NCBI RefSeq assembly: GCF_030248535.1
Contig: NZ_JAHGAJ010000029.1
Location: 1 to 64,000, forward strand
Length of the DNA: 64,000 nt
Reading direction: 5' to 3'
Origin: Vibrio sp. D404a
Lineage (GTDB): Bacteria; Pseudomonadota; Gammaproteobacteria; Enterobacterales; Vibrionaceae
This document shows, piece after piece, positions 60,056-64,000 of this stretch. The translations under genes and the position numbers were made by a program. A model generated the notes under the pieces. That model ran no database searches. It was not told where the DNA came from and saw nothing but the letters and a program-made list of their open reading frames with translations. Each line of letters starts with the position of its first letter. The stretch's first letter is position 1.

Positions 60056-61042
60056 TTACCACTGAGGCATTAACGAAAGTGGTGGCTCCTGTAGGGTAGC
60101 AATCTGCTCTTTACAAGCAAGTACTTGTTGCTCCCAGTATTTCGGGTCATTAAACCATGGGAAGGCAATTGGAAAAGCAGGATCTTGCCATCGCTTTGCT
60201 AACCATGCCATGTAATGCACCATACGTAGACCGCGCAACGGCTCAATTAGTTTCAATTCTGCGCTGTTAAAGTCGCAAAACTCTTGATACGCCTCCAATA
60301 GGATGTCGAGCTGCATCAGTTTATCTTGGCGCTCACCATTGAGTAGCATCCATAGGTCTTGGACAGCAGGGCCATTACGCGCGTCATCGAGGTCAACGAA
60401 CATCGGGCCATCACGCCAAAGGATGTTACCAGGGTGGCAGTCGCCATGCAGACGAATGATGCTGCTTGAGTCTGACCACTGCTCCTCCAGTGCCTTGATC
60501 AACATATCGAGGTCATTAAAGAAAGCCGATTCGATATGCGCAGGGATAAAGCGAGAGTTTTCGAGGATCTTACGTGGTTGATGCAGGTATTCATCGAGAC
60601 TGATGGTCGGTCTGTGTTGGAACAGTTTTCCAGAACCCGCTTTATGGATTCGACCCAAGAAGCGGCCAACGCCCTCAAGTTGCTCGAGATTATCCACTTC
60701 ATACTGACGCCCGCCAACACTATCAAACAGCGCAAACAGGTAGCCCTGATACTCATGCAGGGTGTGACCATTGATCTTTATAGGCGGTGCAACCGGGATC
60801 TCTTGCTCAATCAAGTCGAGCGCAAAGTCGTGCTCTTCCTGTATCTGCTCTTTGCTCCAACGCTGCGGACGGTAGAACTTCACCACGTAGCGCTTGCGGT
60901 CTTCATCCGTGAACTGATAGACACGGTTCTCGTAGCTGTTAAGCGCCAAAAGACCAGACTCGGCGCGAACGCCGATACTTTCTAGGGCGTACCACATGAA
61001 ATCTGGCGTTAGGTTGTCAAAGTTAAAAGCTTGTTCAGTCAT
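60056..61042 (-). CDS. srkA: Stress response kinase A (YihE)
   Basis: SrkA is a Ser/Thr kinase of the aminoglycoside phosphotransferase fold that counteracts cell death under stress in E. coli. The 328-residue protein equals E. coli in length and shares NSYENRVYQF near 36, the catalytic loop RLHGDCHPGNILWRD near 200 and the metal-binding FVDLDDARNGP near 217. I chose ATG 61042 by alignment. It lacks a ribosome binding site and comes directly after a terminator tail; an in-frame ATG at 61060 inside the hairpin has AAGG upstream and would add six residues. dsbA follows. Confidence 0.9.
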   Translation of the reverse strand: MTEQAFNFDNLTPDFMWYALESIGVRAESGLLALNSYENRVYQFTDEDRKRYVVKFYRPQRWSKEQIQEEHDFALDLIEQEIPVAPPIKINGHTLHEYQGYLFALFDSVGGRQYEVDNLEQLEGVGRFLGRIHKAGSGKLFQHRPTISLDEYLHQPRKILENSRFIPAHIESAFFNDLDMLIKALEEQWSDSSSIIRLHGDCHPGNILWRDGPMFVDLDDARNGPAVQDLWMLLNGERQDKLMQLDILLEAYQEFCDFNSAELKLIEPLRGLRMVHYMAWLAKRWQDPAFPIAFPWFNDPKYWEQQVLACKEQIATLQEPPLSLMPQW

Positions 61043-61047
61043 AAAAT

Positions 61048-61075
61048 AAAAAAGGCTCATTACTGAGCCTTTTTC
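61048..61075 (-). terminator. Terminator between ccoG and srkA
   Basis: AAAAAGGCTCA-GTAA-TGAGCCTTTTT on the minus strand, 30 bases after ccoG. Its T tail ends five bases before the srkA ATG, so either srkA depends on readthrough or a promoter lies within the ccoG end. Confidence 0.85.
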
Positions 61076-61105
61076 CATTGAGTGGTTGAAATACCTAATC
61101 AGGTA

Positions 61106-62524
61106 TTAGAGCTTCTTGATAAAGCGGCTTTCAACTTCCATCGTAAACTCTTCATTATCCGAGAGTATAAACTGAATTGTCGAAACAGGTGAGCTGAGTT
61201 TTTCTGGATCAGCACCTAAGCTGATCGGCAGGTTAAGCACTTCACCCGGATCCACAGAAATGGTCTGCTTGCCGTACCAAGTTGGATCAGGCAGGCCGCT
61301 TACGCTTAAGTCATACTCTTGAACCTGCTGCGTTTTGTTGATTACTTTCAACGTGTAGGTGTTTTCTACCATGCCTTGGGTATTGATTCTAAACAGTTGG
61401 TTACGGTCACGAAGCACGGTTAAACCCGCTGGGTCGACACTCGCCACCTGCACAAAGAACAAGCCAATCATCAGTAGCAGCACGCCGCCATAACCCAGCA
61501 GCTTAGGTCGCATGACCTTAGTGTTATGGCCTTCAAGGCGGTGCTCGGTCGTATAGTTGATCAGTCCTTTCTCGTAGCCCATGCGATCCATGGTTTGGTC
61601 ACAGGCATCGATACAAGCGCCACAGTTAATACACTCATATTGCAGGCCATCACGGATATCGATACCAGTCGGACATACCTGAACACACAGATTACAGTCG
61701 ATACAATCGCCTAAGCCCAGAGCTTTAGGGTCAGCTTTGCGCGAGCGAGGACCACGACTTTCACCACGCTCAGTGTCGTAGCCAACAATAAAGGTATCTT
61801 TATCAAACATCGCAGATTGGAAACGCGCGTATGGGCACATGTGCAAACACACAATAGAGCGCATCCATCCTGCATTGGCGTAGGTACAGCCTGCGAAGAA
61901 TAGCACCCAGAATACTGGCCAGAATGAGGCATCGAAGGTGAAGAAGCCGATTACTAGCTCTTTGACCGGAATAAAGTAGCCGACAAAGGTGAGGCCGGTC
62001 GCAAGGGCAATCGCCCACCATGCAAGGTGCTTAAGCGTTTTACGCATGATCAGATTCGACGTGAGCTTGCCTGAATCCTGCTTTCTTCGCTTGTTGGCCG
62101 AGCCTTCTAGTTTTTCCTCAAACCAGATGTACATAAAGGTCCACACGGTCTGCGGACACAGATAACCACACCAAACACGGCCTAAAAAGGTGGTAATAAA
62201 GAACAGGCCGAAGGCTGCAATCATAAACAAGATCGCTAACAGGGTCAGATCTTGAGGGTAGAGGGTGGTACCAAAGAAGTTGAACTGTTGGTTACCAATA
62301 TCCAGCAAAATCGCCTGTCTTTCACCAAATGGAATCCATGGGATCAGGGCGAACAGTAGTAACAAGAACCAGCCGCCATAGCGACGCAGTTGTTGAAATT
62401 TCCCTTTGCTTTCACGCACGTAGATGCGGTTATTGGGGTTAAATCGATCTCCATTACCTTTATGTGTCTTGGGATTAAAGGTTTTAGGAGTCACATCTTT
62501 GATATCGATTTTATCCTGACTCAT
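61106..62524 (-). CDS. ccoG: Cytochrome oxidase accessory protein CcoG (RdxA/FixG)
   Basis: CcoG is a membrane iron-sulfur protein that reduces copper for insertion into cbb3-type cytochrome oxidase. The 472-residue protein has about five membrane helices, a polyferredoxin segment with two 4Fe-4S motifs (CIDCNLCVQVCP near 265 and CINCGACIDACDQ near 285), and a C-terminal immunoglobulin-like domain (about 355-470). The ccoNOPQ genes it usually accompanies are not in this window. It is probably monocistronic. Confidence 0.93.
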   Translation of the reverse strand: MSQDKIDIKDVTPKTFNPKTHKGNGDRFNPNNRIYVRESKGKFQQLRRYGGWFLLLLFALIPWIPFGERQAILLDIGNQQFNFFGTTLYPQDLTLLAILFMIAAFGLFFITTFLGRVWCGYLCPQTVWTFMYIWFEEKLEGSANKRRKQDSGKLTSNLIMRKTLKHLAWWAIALATGLTFVGYFIPVKELVIGFFTFDASFWPVFWVLFFAGCTYANAGWMRSIVCLHMCPYARFQSAMFDKDTFIVGYDTERGESRGPRSRKADPKALGLGDCIDCNLCVQVCPTGIDIRDGLQYECINCGACIDACDQTMDRMGYEKGLINYTTEHRLEGHNTKVMRPKLLGYGGVLLLMIGLFFVQVASVDPAGLTVLRDRNQLFRINTQGMVENTYTLKVINKTQQVQEYDLSVSGLPDPTWYGKQTISVDPGEVLNLPISLGADPEKLSSPVSTIQFILSDNEEFTMEVESRFIKKL

Positions 62525-62776
62525 GGACTATCCTTTTGATGGTATAGGTGCCTTTTCTTAGTGTGGGCACTTTATGACATTGCTTTAAGTAACTCTGCGG
62601 GAGAATCTTGCACACCGTAGCTTTGGTATATCACTGGACCCTATACACGCTACTCTTATTTTAGAAGATTCTTATGGGAGGCGATTATAGCGACAATACT
62701 GTTCTCATTTCTTTAACGCTATCAACCTTTAGCAACAAAACTCATAACAGTTGTGACGAAAAAATAGCGAACAGAA

Positions 62777-62804
62777 ACAAAAAAGCGACCGAATGGTCGC
62801 CTTT
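62777..62804 (-). terminator. Terminator after yihD
   Basis: AAAGGCGACC-ATTC-GGTCGCTTTTTT on the minus strand, 28 bases after yihD. The 62525-62832 interval otherwise holds only the ccoG leader, with no gene seen. Confidence 0.88.
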
Positions 62805-62832
62805 AAAATCGTTGAGCAGGATGTGAGTCTGA

Positions 62833-63096
62833 TTAGATGATGCCGCGTGCTTTTAGAATAGCGGTCTTGAAATCGTCTTCTTGGTCTTTTTTCAGGCCAG
62901 GGATCATCTCGTCTTTTTGGCTGTTACGCATCTTAAGGTGGTAGATCAGCACGTCGTCGGTCAGCTCTTCTAGCTTGCCTTCATAACCTGCTTCTTTAGA
63001 CAGTTTGATGATGAACTCTAATAGATTTAGCTCTTGGTCTTTTTGCCACTCAGGCTCCATTAGCTCAATCAGCTCTTCAATGCGATGGCATTTCAT
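62833..63096 (-). CDS. yihD: DUF1040 family protein YihD
   Basis: The 87-residue protein aligns along its whole length with E. coli YihD (89): MKCHRIEELIELMEPEWQK, a conserved LTDDVLIYHLKMRNS near 45-59 and DFKTAILKARGII at the end. It is small, acidic and soluble; its function is unknown. In E. coli it lies next to srkA-dsbA, as here with ccoG inserted between. GGAGAATAG-type ribosome binding site precedes the ATG. Confidence 0.93.
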   Translation of the reverse strand: MKCHRIEELIELMEPEWQKDQELNLLEFIIKLSKEAGYEGKLEELTDDVLIYHLKMRNSQKDEMIPGLKKDQEDDFKTAILKARGII

Positions 63097-63175
63097 TTTC
63101 TATTCTCCACAAATTTTATAATGATTTGCAGTAAAGGTATCAAATCGGATACGGAATACCAATCCAACAGGCAAG

Positions 63176-63204
63176 AAAAAAGCGCAGTAAAGACTGCGCT
63201 TTTT
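63176..63204 (-). terminator. Terminator after the 63206 small ORF
   Basis: On the minus strand GCGCAGT-CTTT-ACTGCGC is followed by six Ts. It begins directly after the stop codon of the 55-residue ORF. Confidence 0.88.
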
Positions 63205-63205
63205 G

Positions 63206-63373
63206 TTATGCGGCTTTAATTACTTTTGCAGAGCTAGACGTAAGCAGAGCAGTCTTCTCAACAAGAGTCATTGTAGGAGCCACTTTCTTTGCCGTTGGAG
63301 CAGCAACAAAGCCACTACGACGACGCATCGCACTACGGTTGGTGTGCGAAAACCTGACAGCTGTTGGTCGCAT
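63206..63373 (-). CDS. Small basic protein, 55 residues, unknown function
   Basis: An ORF runs from ATG 63373 to TAA 63206. I do not recognise it. It is rich in arginine, alanine, serine and lysine: the N-terminal third has SHTNRSAMRRRSG, and the C-terminal part (about 33-55) could form a helix ending SSSAKVIKAA. TAGG lies seven bases before the ATG and overlaps the stop of the upstream 34-residue ORF. A strong terminator starts at its stop codon. These three features favour a real gene. The antisense strand is also open in one frame but has no start or ribosome binding site. Confidence 0.55.
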   Translation of the reverse strand: MRPTAVRFSHTNRSAMRRRSGFVAAPTAKKVAPTMTLVEKTALLTSSSAKVIKAA

Positions 63374-63381
63374 TGAGTTAC

Positions 63382-63486
63382 CTAACGGTCAGGCATATCC
63401 ATTGCCAATTTAATGGCCTGATCCAAAATGAGCTGCGCCGCAATTGCTTGAAGTTTGGCTCGTCTGGCTCTCGCCAATCCAATCAT
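63382..63486 (-). CDS. Small ORF, 34 residues, upstream of the 55-residue ORF
   Basis: ATG 63486 to TAG 63382 encodes a short peptide with a basic start (MIGLARARRAKLQ) and a hydrophobic amphipathic-looking middle (AIAAQLILDQAIKLAM). No strong ribosome binding site is visible. Its stop codon forms part of the ribosome binding site of the next ORF, 8 bases away, which suggests coupling, or that this is a leader peptide for it. A dyad lies 12 bases upstream. I cannot assign a function. Confidence 0.4.
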   Translation of the reverse strand: MIGLARARRAKLQAIAAQLILDQAIKLAMDMPDR

Positions 63487-63498
63487 GAATCAGGATAA

Positions 63499-63516
63499 TG
63501 ATATGCGTACATATCA
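63499..63516. promoter_or_regulatory. Dyad operator candidate between the small ORFs and the Spo0M gene
   Basis: TGATATG-CGTA-CATATCA has perfect 7-base arms. It is preceded by GATAA and followed by AATAACAGATTATCATCATC, so the region 63494-63535 has several GATAAT-like hexamers in both directions, a loose match to Fur box composition. It lies between two divergent units and could control either. The rest of 63487-63655 holds no other gene. Confidence 0.4.
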
Positions 63517-63655
63517 ATAACAGATTATCATCATCTGACTAAACGATCGACGCTTGGGTTAAAAATTGCCGTCAATTACAGCTAAAATTGTGTGAGCAGT
63601 ATATTTGAGTTTGAACCTCTTTCAGGCTTAAGATGGTGCTTTAAAGGAGGTGCAT

Positions 63656-64000
63656 ATGTCGTTCTTAAAGAAAACGCTAGCAAGTTTTGGTATTGGATCG
63701 GCGAAGGTAGATTCAGTACTCCAACAAGAGGTGCTTTACCCTGGGCGTAAAGCCAACATTATTGTGCACGTTTACGGTGGCTCACAACCTCAGGAGATCG
63801 ATAACATCGACCTGAATCTGTGCTGTCGTTACATCAAGGAAGTCCCAATTAATCCTGATAAACAAGACCGAGGCCAAACTCGTCGTGTTCATCAAACCTA
63901 TTCATTGGCGAAGTGGAGTCTTCCCTACGCCTTTACGATAGAGCCGGGCGAAACACGCGACTTTGAGTGTGAATTCGATGTACCACTCAATACACCTGTG
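63656..64000 (+). CDS. Spo0M-family (arrestin-like) protein, 3' end beyond the window
   Basis: The frame runs open from ATG 63656 to the window edge (115 codons). It begins MSFLKKTLASFGIGSAKVDS and continues with VLYPGRKANIIVHVYGGSQPQ and a later FTIEPGETRDFECEFDVPL (about 95-113), the pattern of Spo0M sporulation-control family proteins, which have an arrestin-like fold. In non-sporulating bacteria the role is unknown. A consensus ribosome binding site AAAGGAGG lies five bases before the ATG. The normal length is about 250 residues, so less than half is visible. Confidence 0.82.
   Translation, partial: MSFLKKTLASFGIGSAKVDSVLQQEVLYPGRKANIIVHVYGGSQPQEIDNIDLNLCCRYIKEVPINPDKQDRGQTRRVHQTYSLAKWSLPYAFTIEPGETRDFECEFDVPLNTPV

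Noticed and set aside
63207..63413. Open plus-strand frame antisense to the 55-residue ORF, ending LPNGQAYPLPI
   Set aside because: It has no ATG and no ribosome binding site, and it runs back through a terminator. The minus-strand reading has start, ribosome binding site and terminator.
63206..63600. Possible RyhB sRNA because of Fur-like sites and a terminator
   Set aside because: I do not find the conserved RyhB core (CACATTGCTTCC-like) on either strand.

Overview
This window is chromosomal DNA of a gammaproteobacterium, almost certainly a Vibrio (Vibrionaceae). Three things support this. The gene order around the origin is mnmE-mioC-oriC-mnmG-rsmG-parA-parB-atp-glmU on one side and dnaA-dnaN-recF-gyrB on the other. 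An amino-acid ABC transporter operon sits between dnaA and rpmH, as I recall for Vibrio. Many products closely resemble Vibrio or E. coli orthologues. The species cannot be fixed by eye. The region is the replication-origin neighbourhood of the main chromosome, and nearly all of it is core genome. I see no insertion sequence, prophage, integron, CRISPR array or tRNA gene.

Layout. 1-81 is the 5' end of a 16S rRNA gene read leftward, with its leader and two promoters (82-453). 533-3185 holds yigZ-trkH-hemG, read toward the rRNA operon. 3326-6774 is the fatty-acid oxidation operon fadBA behind a FadR-type operator. 7006-9359 has the acrylyl-CoA reductase acuI, a convergent LysR regulator and a small membrane protein. 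9508-10837 has tusA, another small membrane protein and the manganese exporter mneA, whose long leader contains a yybP-ykoY riboswitch. 11274-18052 has glyQS, a lipoprotein alpha-amylase and avtA. 18158-18867 is ibpA with a sigma-32-like promoter and a ROSE-type RNA thermometer.

19036-25190 is the leftward replication operon dnaA-dnaN-recF-gyrB. 25501-27774 is a cystine-type ABC importer. 27981-30330 is rpmH-rnpA-yidD-yidC, followed by mnmE and mioC. oriC lies at about 32370-32665, with five DnaA boxes, 13 GATC sites and three tandem 13-mers. mnmG-rsmG-parA-parB and the complete nine-gene ATP synthase operon plus glmU follow, to 45684.

45853-49879 has a membrane diguanylate cyclase and the divergent pair punC/punR. 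49951-56537 is the leftward ilvGMEDA operon with a leader peptide and attenuator. 56741-63096 holds comM, an outer-membrane DUF2860 protein, dsbA, srkA, ccoG and yihD. 63206-63486 carries two unlisted small ORFs that look translationally coupled. 63656-64000 is the start of a Spo0M-family gene cut by the window edge.

Functionally the window couples chromosome replication and segregation (dnaA, dnaN, oriC, parAB) with translation, membrane insertion and energy production (rRNA, rpmH, yidC, mnmEG, atp). Nutrient pathways on both sides carry their own visible control elements: FadR operator, manganese riboswitch, RNA thermometer and branched-chain attenuator. I did not find a convincing new multi-gene system. 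The least explained items are the two-ORF cassette near 63.4 kb with its dyad operator, a near-consensus parS inside recF, and a long hairpin across the comM stop codon.
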